Shown here: in pieces, positions 11,063 through 22,310 of the stretch
How positions within the stretch are numbered: the first letter of the stretch is position 1
Layout: each line of letters opens with the position of its first letter
Assembly (NCBI GenBank): GCA_002749535.1
Contig: MZZL01000380.1
Coordinates: forward strand, 913,041-977,040
DNA: 64,000 bases
Direction: 5' to 3'
From: Apophysomyces variabilis
Lineage: Eukaryota; Mucoromycota; Mucoromycetes; Mucorales; Mucoraceae
Program-made: the position numbers and the translations under genes
Notes under the pieces: generated by a model
Told to the model about the DNA's origin: nothing
What the model saw: only the letters and a program-made list of their open reading frames with translations
The model's database searches: none

Positions 11063-12207
11063 ATAAGCGCCAGAACGGCCATGGTGAACAGGTGATGTGC
11101 GGAGATGTATTGGATAATTTATGGTCACTATGATTGCTTACTCGAGGAGAAGCAAATCAACGGACGCTGTCACATCAGTCTCTAACAATGTTTTCGTTAT
11201 AGCCAATGGCCCGCTTGCAGATATAGAAGGAAATGTAAAAGTTATGACTAAGATACGGGCGACATGGATAGCTACTACTAAAATAGGCAATGGTCATTTT
11301 TTAATGTATTTCTTCAGCAATCCTTGTAAGTCCTATTGATCTCTCCCCTTGTCAATGTATATATCCAGGAGTTTACTTTACCGCTGTGTTCAATATGTCT
11401 AAAAACGTTTTTGGGAATATGTCCTTGACAAAAATTCTGCGATATAGGAACTTGAGCGGCATCGATGTTTAAATTCCACTGCTAATGGCTTGAGCAAAAA
11501 AAAAAGTTGACTATAGGGGCTAAACAGGAGTTACTTGCATTCACTTGTAAGATCCAATTACAGGGCAGTAAGCATACTGAAGTTGAGTTGATTATCTGTC
11601 GATTGGCTATCGTATTTATCAAGCAGAAAGCAGGGACATGCAACCCTTGAACTATATCTTATAGCTCTCCGCTATGTGTTTGCTGCCTGATACAAAAGGT
11701 CCCGGGAGATCAATAATAATATATATAGACCTCCTAGGGTCTGAATCAATCAAAGAGCATTTTTGTCAATTGTCAAGCACTCCATGTGTCATTAATGACA
11801 AAGACAGATCATAAAAAGGAGGTCAAGAAGAACGTATCCATTCTGTCAAAAAAAGAAAACAAAAGAAGCCGTAAGAAGTTCGAGCGCATTGAATTACGCT
11901 TTTTTAAGACGGAAAACGGCCTTATGAATATTACTTTGCATCATCATTCCTATGTTTGGTTATGTCACCAGACTGTCTCATACTGAGATCCCTTTGCTTT
12001 GTATGTACGCTTCATTATCCCAGTTTTACTTTGACTACTGTTGACAAGGTGCAGCCTTCTGAAATATCTGACCTTACAATTGAGCAGTGGCTTGTCCATT
12101 GCCGAAGAAAAGTTTTTTTTTCTGGGATTCTCCGACCGCAAACAAAAGGCCGGTGATGGCGCCTAACGTCTTGTTCTTCCTCTTTTCTTCCATCGTAGCA
12201 GTTTACC
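11063..12207. other. Intergenic, no recognised gene
   Basis: About 1.1 kb with only short open frames and no recognisable motif. The last 60 bases (CTTCCTC, then TTTCTTCCATCG) form the pyrimidine-rich leader typical of ribosomal protein genes. Confidence 0.5.
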
Positions 12208-12978
12208 ATGTCTGAGCAAGTACGTAGATTGTATCTTTCTATTTCAACATGACATGCTTGACAACGCGTCTTTCTGAATGGGAGCACCCGTTACTGTCAC
12301 AAGTTTACGTCTACATGGCATTGATCTATTCGATCCATCTTGCTAATGAATTTTATCTCATTTAGACCGAGAAGGCCTACCAAAAGCAGCCCGGAATCTT
12401 CCAGAACTCCAAGATCTCCTCCAAACGCAACCAGCGCTGGTTCAAGGATGTCGGCCTTGGTTTCAAGACCCCCTATGCTGCCAAGTACGGTAACTACATT
12501 GACAAGAAGTGCCCTTGGGTTGGCGAAGTCAACATCCAGGGACGTATCCTCACCGGTGTCGTTGTCTCCACCAAGATGAAGCGCACTGTTGTTGTCCGTC
12601 GTGACTACCTTCACTACGTTCCCAAGTACCACCGTTACGAGAAGCGTCACAAGAACATCTCTGCTCACTTGTCTCCCGCTTTTGAGCACGTTGAGAAGTA
12701 AGTATTACTATTTTTCTTTTGGCTTTATACCTTGCGGCTGCTCTTGTTCGTTGGGTATTTGTAAGACGGCTTTCGTCTTTTAAAAAAAACGGATGAGGTA
12801 GTTGGTAAGGTAACGGCTTACCAAGCCTTTGACATCCACCGGGTAACTTACACCTGTGTCCGTTAGTGGTGACCTTGTGACCATTGGTCAGTGCCGTCCT
12901 CTCTCAAAGACTGTTCGCTTCAACGTCCTTAAGGTTCAGAAGGCCAAGAGCACCAGCAAGGCTTTCCAGAAGTTCTAA
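12208..12978 (+). CDS. RPS11: 40S ribosomal protein S11 (uS17)
   Basis: Three exons, 12208-12219, 12366-12697 and 12867-12978, give 151 residues (yeast Rps11 is 156). The first exon encodes only MSEQ, as is common for fungal ribosomal protein genes. The body reads [13 protein letters not shown], then the eukaryotic uS17 core with [13 protein letters not shown] and [12 protein letters not shown], and ends with [20 protein letters not shown]. The protein is an early-assembling small-subunit component bound to 18S rRNA. Introns are 146 and 169 nt, longer than most in the window. Codon choice is strongly C-ending, consistent with high expression. Confidence 0.97.
12763..12824 (+). other. Paired hairpins inside RPS11 intron 2
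   Basis: Two perfect stems lie in the 169-nt intron: AAGACG/CGTCTT (12763-12768 with 12774-12779) and TTGGTAAG/CTTACCAA (12802-12809 with 12817-12824). Ribosomal-protein introns often host snoRNAs, but I could not assign convincing C/D or H/ACA boxes, so this may be only intron structure. Confidence 0.3.
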
Positions 12979-13525
12979 GTTAGAACAGATTTGATGAGAT
13001 AATAAACCTTTTTTTTTACTTCTATAAAAAGGAATATAAAATACGAATTGTAAAACATTGTTTTGTTAAAATAAGATAATAAGAGAAGCACGGACCCTAT
13101 TGATAATGAAGAATGCGAGTAGACAAGGATGAAGGAGTAAAGCCAAGGAAAAAAAAAAGGCGCTTGATAAGGAGAATCAACGCAGCATAGAGCATAGCCA
13201 AGGGGGTGAGTGCCCACGGTGAGATGTCGCAGTGACTGGACGTCGTGTTCCCTTTCCAACAAAGGAGCTAGGTCAGCTGTTCTTTAATGCCTTTTTCCGT
13301 CCTACTCCTCTTATATTTTTCTTTTTGGCAGCTTTAATTTGTCTTCTTCTTTTTCCCTCTCCAGGCTTCTTGAAGTTCCCTCTGCCCTTTCTTTTTTGAT
13401 TTTTCATTTACATTTCTCGTTGCGTCGCAACAGTAAAAAAAATTCACGCTCCTTTCATTGTTATCGCATTCAACAAAAGCTTTCTTCTCATTTTATACTT
13501 CTTCTTGTACATACTTACATCTAAT
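12979..13525. other. Intergenic, RPS11 to giant gene
   Basis: Holds the RPS11 3' end (AATAAACC near 13001) and a T/C-rich promoter before the giant gene. No gene was recognised. Confidence 0.5.
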
Positions 13526-16500
13526 ATGGATCCTGACGCGTCCTGTAAGCAATCATGGGAAAAGATGATAAGAGTTTACCTCTGATTTCCTTTTTTGAAG
13601 TTGTCACTAAAATAGAAATGCAAAACACCATGCTGGCATGGTCACAAAAGCACCTCGAAAGCTACGTCGAGCTATCGCTATTGCCTCCTCTTCACGACTT
13701 CACCACTACCTATTGGTCAGACGGTAGTGCATTCCTCTGTCTTGGTCACCGCTTTTTCCCGGACTCTGTACCTAATCTTGTTGGCATGCTTCATGACAAG
13801 GATCCTCAACACAATTTGTCAACTGCACTTAAGCTTTTTTCGGACCGTCTCAAGGTCATCGAGCCCAAGGGCCCCTTGGACGAAAGTACCGTTATTTTTT
13901 ATCTGTGTGAACTACGCAAGACAATAGAACAAGCTGAAATGGAGGATATGCAGCAACTCAGCGTCGGTGAAACTACTGTGTTGGACGAGACGTTTGAACA
14001 GCACGCAACATTAGTGCTCAGTAAGATATGCCAGTTGCGTACACAACTGAACGATTTATCCTTTCGGCATCAGTATTCTCATGAAGGAAACACATCGACA
14101 ACAACTACTACCCATTCGTCTTCTCGAGCACCCTCTCCCTTCCCACGAGATACGGCTGCTTCGGATGATGGGGAGGCATCCACAACAGATGCTGATGAGC
14201 AGCTAAGCCCGCAATATACCCGATCAGTCCATCATCCAGATGATCTGACTCACTATCAGTCCACTCTAAAAGATTTTGAAGCCAGCCTGACCACGCTGGA
14301 GTCGAACGAGCTGGCCAGCTTTCGGGCTTATGTCCAAACAATGCCCGAGGGCACTCGTACAAACCCCGAAATCAGCGCACGGATTCAGGCCATTGATGCA
14401 GCACACAATGCGCTTGATCTGCAGCTGCAGAAAGGTGCCACAGATTTAGATACCCTTCGTAGTGGCATGATCTTCTCTCAGATCACCACCCCCATTCGGA
14501 ATGAACTCGAGTTCATTCAAGCAAAGATGCTGAAAACGACTACTACGGAAACAGGCATCCAAGATTTAGAGGAACGCTCACGAAATGCAGGTCTCATGAT
14601 CAGCAAAGTCCAGGTGCAATATGCCGATCTTCTAAACAATGCAAACGATGAACACAGCTCGTATCATGCCCATTTCGATGTACTGGTACAGAAATATAAG
14701 CTGATCTGTGCCTGGGTGGATGATGTCCGCGTGTGGTTTATCGAAGCTGAACGCATTCGACAATGGATTGAAGAACGCATAAGGCTGCTAGAATCAAAGC
14801 CTGTGATTGATGCCCTGGATCTTATAGAAATTGACTATACTATGGCGGAGGTGGATGCCATTAATTCTGAACATGAGAACCTCGAGAAAGAAGTCGAGAA
14901 ATTTGATAAAGAAGATATGACACGATTACGAGCTCATGTCAAAGCATTAACTGGAAAGGAACGTGGCAACAAAGATTTAAGTCCGGCAGATACAACAACA
15001 ATCGAAATTACCTTTACGACATTGATGACATTGGATCGACTTATCCATTTACTGCGTCGACGCACACATGACTTGCAGATTTTAACGTTGCGCATGTTTT
15101 GGGAAAAGGAATACCAGAAAGCGATTGCTTGGGTTCGGGAAACCAATGACGAAGTTGAGGTGTTCATACACGAGAAGGCCCGTTGGAGACTAGAGGAGTA
15201 CCGAGAATTATCACTGGATGAAAACGATCATAAATTACAATTCGAGTCGGTGAAGAATACGATCATCGAAGTCCTCCTCGGATTTGAACAGCGTGTAGCA
15301 GCATTTGACCAGGGACAATTCACCGCAACTGTAAATACCTATCAAGACCTCGATGACTCTTCCAATGTGGAGCTGCCCACACATTTGGAATCACGTCAGG
15401 TCGCCGTGGAGGAAGCCTTTGAGGAACTCTCCAATCGAGTAGCATTCGCCCGACAAGTGGTAGAACAACGTTTGAGTGTGACAGATTTTCTTTACAGGGC
15501 TGACATGCTGAAAACTGAAGGTGAACAATTACGCCAAGAAATTACGGCTGCTGAGCTCACAGCAACTTCTTGCGACACGGACAAGGAATTCACCGAGAAA
15601 GTGCAACTGTTTCAAGAACAGGCAATAAGGCTTGTTACCGGCGTAGCGCCACGCATCTCTTATCCAGAAACGACACATCCTTCAGATCAGGAAGATAACT
15701 ATGATGCAAATGAGTCCATTCGGAGTATCGTTGGTGCTCGAAAGTCATCGCTTGTTCTATTTGGGGAAGCCCTTGATCATAAATTGAGCTCGTACAGAAG
15801 AGTGTTACAATTGCACAAGCGAAACAAGCAGTTGTTAGAAGAAATTGCACGTATTCAGAGTTGGATTGAGGAACGTGCACGGAACGTTAAAAAGGCAAAA
15901 GTCGACGTGTTTGTCGGTAAATGTGCACTGGATGAAACGGACCTTGGGCGGCTAAAGAAGGAACGAGATGGGCAACTGGCGAAGATGAACACACTGAAAG
16001 AGAACGATATTAAAAAGCTCGAACGCAATATTCATGGATTGGAATCGTCCATCAAAGCTTCGGAAGCACCTGTTGACAGTGAGCCTCTGAATGAGGGCTT
16101 ACAAAAGATTTTTGAAAACCTGGGTACGCTTGATGATGTGTTACAGCAGCATTCACTGGAATTGGACGTACTGAGCACGAGAATCAGTTGGGAAAGTCAG
16201 CACGCCAAGGCTTCCCAATGGGTGGCAGCAATGACGCACAAGGTTTGGGACTTTTTGTCTCAAAACGCGCAGTGGAGACCGGAAGATAGTGAACAATCTG
16301 TCCAAGACACTGAGAAATGGGAAAATATCGAAGACGAATTCCAGACGATGCAACGAAAGATCGATGACTTTCAAGAAAAGCTACTTAAATCTACCGATCA
16401 ATCCTTTGCTGAATTGGCTCAAGGGTTCAGCACGATTATCAAGAAGGATGGACCTATGGAAACACTAGAAGAACAGGAGCGCATCACGCCGGAACATGTG

Positions 16501-19500
16501 CAACGACGTCACAACATGCTTCATGATAATTTTGCTCATCTCATGGACACTTCCACGTTTACAAAGGCCGTAATGGATCAACGTGTTGCCTTAACAGAGT
16601 ATGTCTCGAAGGTGCATACTGCACAAGACTCTGGTATGGAGATCCTTCGTCAATTAGAGGATGCTCTCGAAACGATTATGGCCAAGAAAGTGGTACCTTT
16701 ATTTGAGGATGCGGTGCGACAATTTGATCAAGATATTTGCAAAATCTGGTCGCACTGTGGCTCGCTTATCCCGTACCCTACTTGCCCTGCTGGTGCACGT
16801 GCGAGCCGTCCGTCCACTGAGGATGATGACATCAATAACGAGATCAATACTGTTGTTCTTAAACTGTATGATGAACTGCTCCAGCTTTCCAAGAAGCTGC
16901 ATGAACTGCTGTCGATGTTCAACTCAGCAGCAGGATTAAAGCGTGAAATTATTCAATGCGCAGAACGAACCAGAAGTCTGAACGAGCAGATTGTTAAGCT
17001 CACGAGCCAGATCACGTCGGAGAAACTAGATCTCAGTTCTTCTTCAACTACATACACAGATCAACAGATTCATGCGTTGATGGAGTCTAATCAGGGTTAC
17101 ACTGGCGATGTTGCTCGGCAATTGGTTGAGCTTACCAGGATGAAACAAACCACACAGGATCTCGAAATGCGTATCAATTCGTCCACATGCAAGGCATTGG
17201 ATGCATCTGTTGTAACGAGCATGCTAAGCGATTTGCAGATCAATAGCGAGAAGCTTGTTGAGATATCAGCCATACACTCTATAGAACTGACGGCGTACGC
17301 AGCGCGTATTCAATGGGAAACTGAGCGACAGGCAACTCATGCCAAAGTCATACATTTGCAGGAATTGTCTTTGGACTTGATGGACCGAAAAAGCATATGG
17401 TTATCCAGGGCGACTGACAACTCCGAGGACACTATGCTGGGTGAATTGAAAGAACAATGTAGTACTATTGCGTCTGAAATCATCGACTTGTCGCAAACAA
17501 ATTTGAAGGCCATGGAAAACACTTTCAATCAAGTTCAACGCCTTTATGCAGAATGCTCAGTTGTGGTGCCCACAGAAATTGTCAATCAACAACGGGACAT
17601 ACAGAAGCTTGTTGTGAAATTGCAAGACACAAATGCGCAACGTCAAGCAGAAATTGATTTCCTCATTTCCCGCGTTGAATGGGACCGTGATATGGACAAG
17701 TGCTTGGATCGATGCAAACAAAACGAGCATGATCTGGAAAACTTGATTTGTGAGGCAAGATGGACACCGGATGCATATGAGACTAGAGAACCAGAGAGAG
17801 ATCCTTTCATTAATGCTGTGAATGAAGCAGCCGACGAGTTTGGAAAGCTGCTAACGAGACTTGATGACCTCAAAAACCACAAGCATGCATCACTCTTGTC
17901 GGACGGCGTACAACGACGTGTCACATCCGTTACAGATGCTCTTCAACGTACCCAGAATCATGTTCAATTTGCTGGACTTGTAATTGAACAGCGTAGAACT
18001 GTCAATGAACTGTTTGCCGATGCTTTGGATCTTGAAAAACTGGCCGAGGCAACAAAGGCAAGCATTTTAGCAGCGGAGGGTGCTTCTCAAGATAATGATC
18101 AAGCTTTGGAACGGTACAACGCACGACTTGCTATATTCAGTGAAAGTATTGAAAACCGTATACCGTATCCCATTCGTGAATATGACAATCATGGCCGAGC
18201 GCTGGATATCAAGGCCAATGTTGTCGTGCAGGAAACAATGGATACTCGTCATGCGCGCTTGAATGAACTATCCATGACACTTCAATCTATCCTAAAGGCA
18301 AAATTACGTCTGTCGCGACGTAAAGCTGCTGTGGAATCGTACCTTTCCGAGGCACAGGTGGTAAAAGACTGGATTGAACCGAGGATGAAAAACATTATGC
18401 AAGCTCTGGAAGCTACAAGCCCAGAAGACCTTCCGAATTCAATGGCTGTTGTAGATGCTATCAGTTCAGCAATACAGGCTTACACGTCATCATATAACGC
18501 ACTCAAAGAATCTGCCAAAAGTTATACAGCGTCTATGCAAGGGGAAGTAAAAGAATCAGAAGATGAAAACGAAGTCAGCGAAATCACTGAGAACATCCAG
18601 AAGATTGATTCCACACAAGCCGAAGTTGATCAGCTTTGGTCTAAGATAACGACAGTAATAGCGGATGCAAAAGACAGACTATCCGTAGCATTGCGGCTGG
18701 CAGAGTACACAAAGCTGGTGGATGGAGTCGACAGTAATCATGAGAAGTTGCAAAAGCTATTAGTTCAAACCGAAGTGTCCGAGATCACAGATGAAGTCAT
18801 ATCTGACTGGCAAGAAGAGATGGAGAAGATAAAGGTCGAGGGAATTGATCAGATTCATGGCCGCTTATTGGCTGAACAGCAAAGTGGCACACAGAGTAAG
18901 GCTGTAGCAAGCGAGGATCTGCAAACCATGCACACTGCCTACAACCGAGTGGTAAAGGAACACAGCAAGCTGATCGGCAAATTACAAACAGTGGCCAAGA
19001 AGGCTAGCAGCTATCGTCTGAAGAAAGATTATGCTACAGCAGCAGGTCGTATTGAGGAATATATTAGAAAAACCACACTTGAACTGCTATCTATGCGTGA
19101 ACATGGCATTGTATCAGGCGACAAGACCCAGAATACTGCAAATTGCGAGGAATTATCTGCGTTGTATGAGAAGCACAAAGTTTCTTTCGAAGAATACACG
19201 GAGCAGTTTGATGAACAGCGATCATTCTACCGTTTCATCCAGCTACAGAAGGTTGAAGATCTAGAGGCAGTCGATGCTAGGCAAAAAGTGCTCGAAGGTT
19301 CATGGAAAGCCTTAAAAGCGGACTTGGCAACTGCTGGGACCTTTGTCGATAGTGTTGTTCAATGGAGCGAGCTACACAGCATGCTAAACGAGGTCAATGG
19401 CAACCTTTTGGTTAATCTAGAAGGAACCATTGCTGAACTTGGAGAGGAATTATTCGATAAAACCAAGATAGCAGCCCAGTTTCAGGTGGTTCATGCGCGT

Positions 19501-21897
19501 TTGGATGCAACTAGGACTATTGCAAGCAAGATAACTGTCATTGATGAGGACGATAACCGCTCACGGTTCCATTCGCACTATGATGTAGTCTTAGCCCGAG
19601 TCAATGCTGCCGAGGCCGAATTGAAGAGAAAAGAAAAAGCTGCGTTGAAACGAGTTGCTCACAATGAATGCCAGAAATTGCTGGAGGACCTTAGACTTGC
19701 TGCTGACAAGGAAACAAAAGCGATCAGAAGCCGTATAACTTTGGTTGTGGAAACAGATATGTTTGAACAAGGAGCAGGAGCTGTTGAAAAGTATTACCGA
19801 AAAGTGACGACACAAACAGCAGCAAGCGAAGGCACATATCAAACTCTGACCAAAGAGTGCAACGAGACACTTCAACCAAAGATTGAAGAATTATATCGAA
19901 CATATGAATGCGAAGAAAAAATTGACATCTCTGGCCTGGAAGTATCATTAAAGACACTGTGCGATGAATTGAATATGGAGAAGGCTTTGAACGATATAGT
20001 ACGGCGTGTCCTAGCAAATGTAAAAAGCAGCGACGACATATTGTCATGGATCAGTAATTGTAAGAATGCTATTAATGCTATTTCCAACGATACTGTTATG
20101 ATGGATGACAAGGAAGCTGAAATGGAAGCCGAAGATGTGGAGAAAAAAATTAGTGAGTTCGAGCCTATTGTACGAGAATTTGGAGAAATATCAGCGAACC
20201 TACTCGGTAGCATTGTAGCCGCTGAAAGAAATACGGAAAACCCAGCCATCGATCATCTCAAGAGAGGTGTGGAAACCCGTGCAGAAAAAGTCCAAGCGGA
20301 ATGGCAAGAAACATTGGGTCAAGTGGCCGATCTAAAGAAGACCATTGCGAGGACACAGCAGGGTGTTAGCATTGTTCGAAAGATGAAGACGATCATGATA
20401 CACCTCGGAGAAACACGGGATCACGTAGCTTCATTACAGATTTTCGAAGATCAGGAGAAGCCTCTAGTATTAAGCGTCAGGGAAAGTGAAATTTTAACGA
20501 TGAACGAAGATTTGAGAAAGATAGAACAGGAGGTGACAGACCAGATAGTGCGCGAAATCAATGAATTAGACGAATTAATCGCCCAGTTCGAAGACACGGA
20601 AATGACATTTACACGGCAGCGTACGGAAGTTGACGCAGCGTTTAGTAATTGGAAAGAGATCATTGAATCAAAACGGCGTGAAGTTGATAGAGCGTTACCA
20701 ATTACGAAATATCTGACGATCACCGACGACAGTGAGATTCTTCTTGGTGCCCTTGAAGAAGCTGTGGAGAAAGCAGCACCACATCGAGCGACCATGATCG
20801 GTAGCAGTTTCAGCAGAGCAGATCTACAAGCGAAATTAATTGAACTCGATGCCCGATACAAATACTATGAACGCAAGATTGTACAAAGTCTCGATGCAGC
20901 TGAAGAATCTTTGGGTGATATAACAGAGGAGGAAGCCAGTAAGCAGGCTAAGGAACATTTCCATGGATTGAAGGACTACTGGGAAGCAGTGGATAATCAA
21001 GTGAAGACACGCAAAGCCGATCTCCAGAATGCTACAGAAACTGCGGTAGATCAAGAAGAAAGGCGTCAGTTTCGAAACCGAAAGTCATCCTTACCTACAC
21101 GCAAAGCGGCCTCCGTTTTACGAGAATCGCCCCGGGTTATACCAACAACAAGTTCATCGAGTATACGAACAGCGCCGACGGTCTCAAGCAGGCTTGTACC
21201 GTCGTCCTCCTCACCCCGCCCTCATGGCAACCGGTCCATGAATCAACGATACCTTAACCCGCCTATTCTGGAACGACATCAACCATCTAAATCAGCCACG
21301 AGTATCAAGCCAACCATCCGTGTGAGCCGACCTGCACCGAACGCCTATGTCGCAGATCCTGACAATGACTTGGATATGGAGATTGGCCGTATTGTCAATG
21401 AGACACCCTATAAAGTGAAAGTCAAGATGGTGCCAGGAGAGGTTGGTCGCTATTGGTTTGGTGAAGTTAACCCCAAACTATGCTACTGTCGTGTACTGAA
21501 GAGCAAGATGGTCATGGTTCGTGTGGGTGGTGGATGGACTGAGCTTTCGCAGTTCTTGCGTGATCATGCTCTTCTGGAAGGCGATTTTATACCCAAAGCA
21601 AGGGAAGAGGAAGCGGAACAAGCAGCGTTGCCATCGATTCAGGAAGGATTTATTGAGACTCGCCGAGCTAAATCACCCTCAGGTCGACCTATTCTTCGCG
21701 GCCGAAGCACTTCACCAACACCGCCTCCGATTCTGAATCGTTCTCAGTCCAGCGGTACGGGCTATAAGGACGGTGATAAGTTTATTGCTGTAGATCGGCA
21801 TGGCAACCAATTGGAAGTCAAGATGACCCGTGCTGGGTCTAACGACTACACTCGACGCCGTTTAAGTAGAAAGAAAGATTCTCAAAATTTATCATAA
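13526..21897 (+). CDS. Spectraplakin-like giant: CH domain, rod, GAS2 domain
   Basis: My model has exon 1 at 13526-13544 (MDPDAS), a 56-nt GT-AG intron, and exon 2 at 13601-21897, giving 2771 residues. An unspliced reading from ATG 13555 adds a different 16-residue start in the same frame. Residues about 5-105 look like a calponin-homology domain (TKIEMQNTMLAWSQKHL, later WSDGSAFLCLGHRF). The middle, about 2400 residues, is almost wholly alpha-helical and spectrin-like, with recurring helix starts RMFWEKE, RISWESQ, RIQWETE and RVEWDRD. A Ser/Pro-rich linker precedes a GAS2-related (GAR) domain at about residues 2596-2665 (VKVKMVPGEVGRYWFGE, then GGGWTELSQFLRDH). CH plus spectrin rod plus GAR is the layout of animal spectraplakins, which link actin and microtubules. 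The function here is inferred. One nearly uninterrupted 8.3-kb exon is unusual beside its many-exon neighbours. Confidence 0.85.
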
Positions 21898-22310
21898 TAA
21901 ATCTGCAAAAAGAAAAAGCATAGGCATAATGAATGGTAGTGTAGCGTGGGACATACGCCATAGCCATGTGAATCCTTTTGATATGCAGGAACTAAAAAGT
22001 GAAGGGGTAAGATCGTTGTTGCACCAACGCACAAACCTTCTTCACATGGCTTTTTTCTGTGTTTTACTGTCGGCACTTTTTTTATACTACGCGTGAATAT
22101 AATAAGAGTTTTGTTCGTTGGGCGGGTTATTGAGACAGCCGTACTTTCACTGACATCTGTACGACGTTGATGATGATTGGCTGAAGTTTGACTCCCGTAT
22201 CTTTATTTTTTTTTTCTTGTTGGGCGTGTTATTTTTGATCTCCAAAAAAGACAGCGAAAAAAAAACACACGGGGACCGTCTCCTTATTTCCTTCTTTTTG
22301 CTTGACTGAA
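21898..22310. other. Intergenic and promoter of NDT80-like gene
   Basis: 413 bases with T-runs and A-runs. No gene was recognised. Confidence 0.5.

Noticed and set aside
13555..13600. MGKDDKSLPL as the N-terminus of the spectraplakin-like protein
   Set aside because: The segment is bounded by GTAAGC and TTTTGAAG, a textbook 56-nt intron, and an upstream ATG at 13526 joins in frame; kept only as an alternative.
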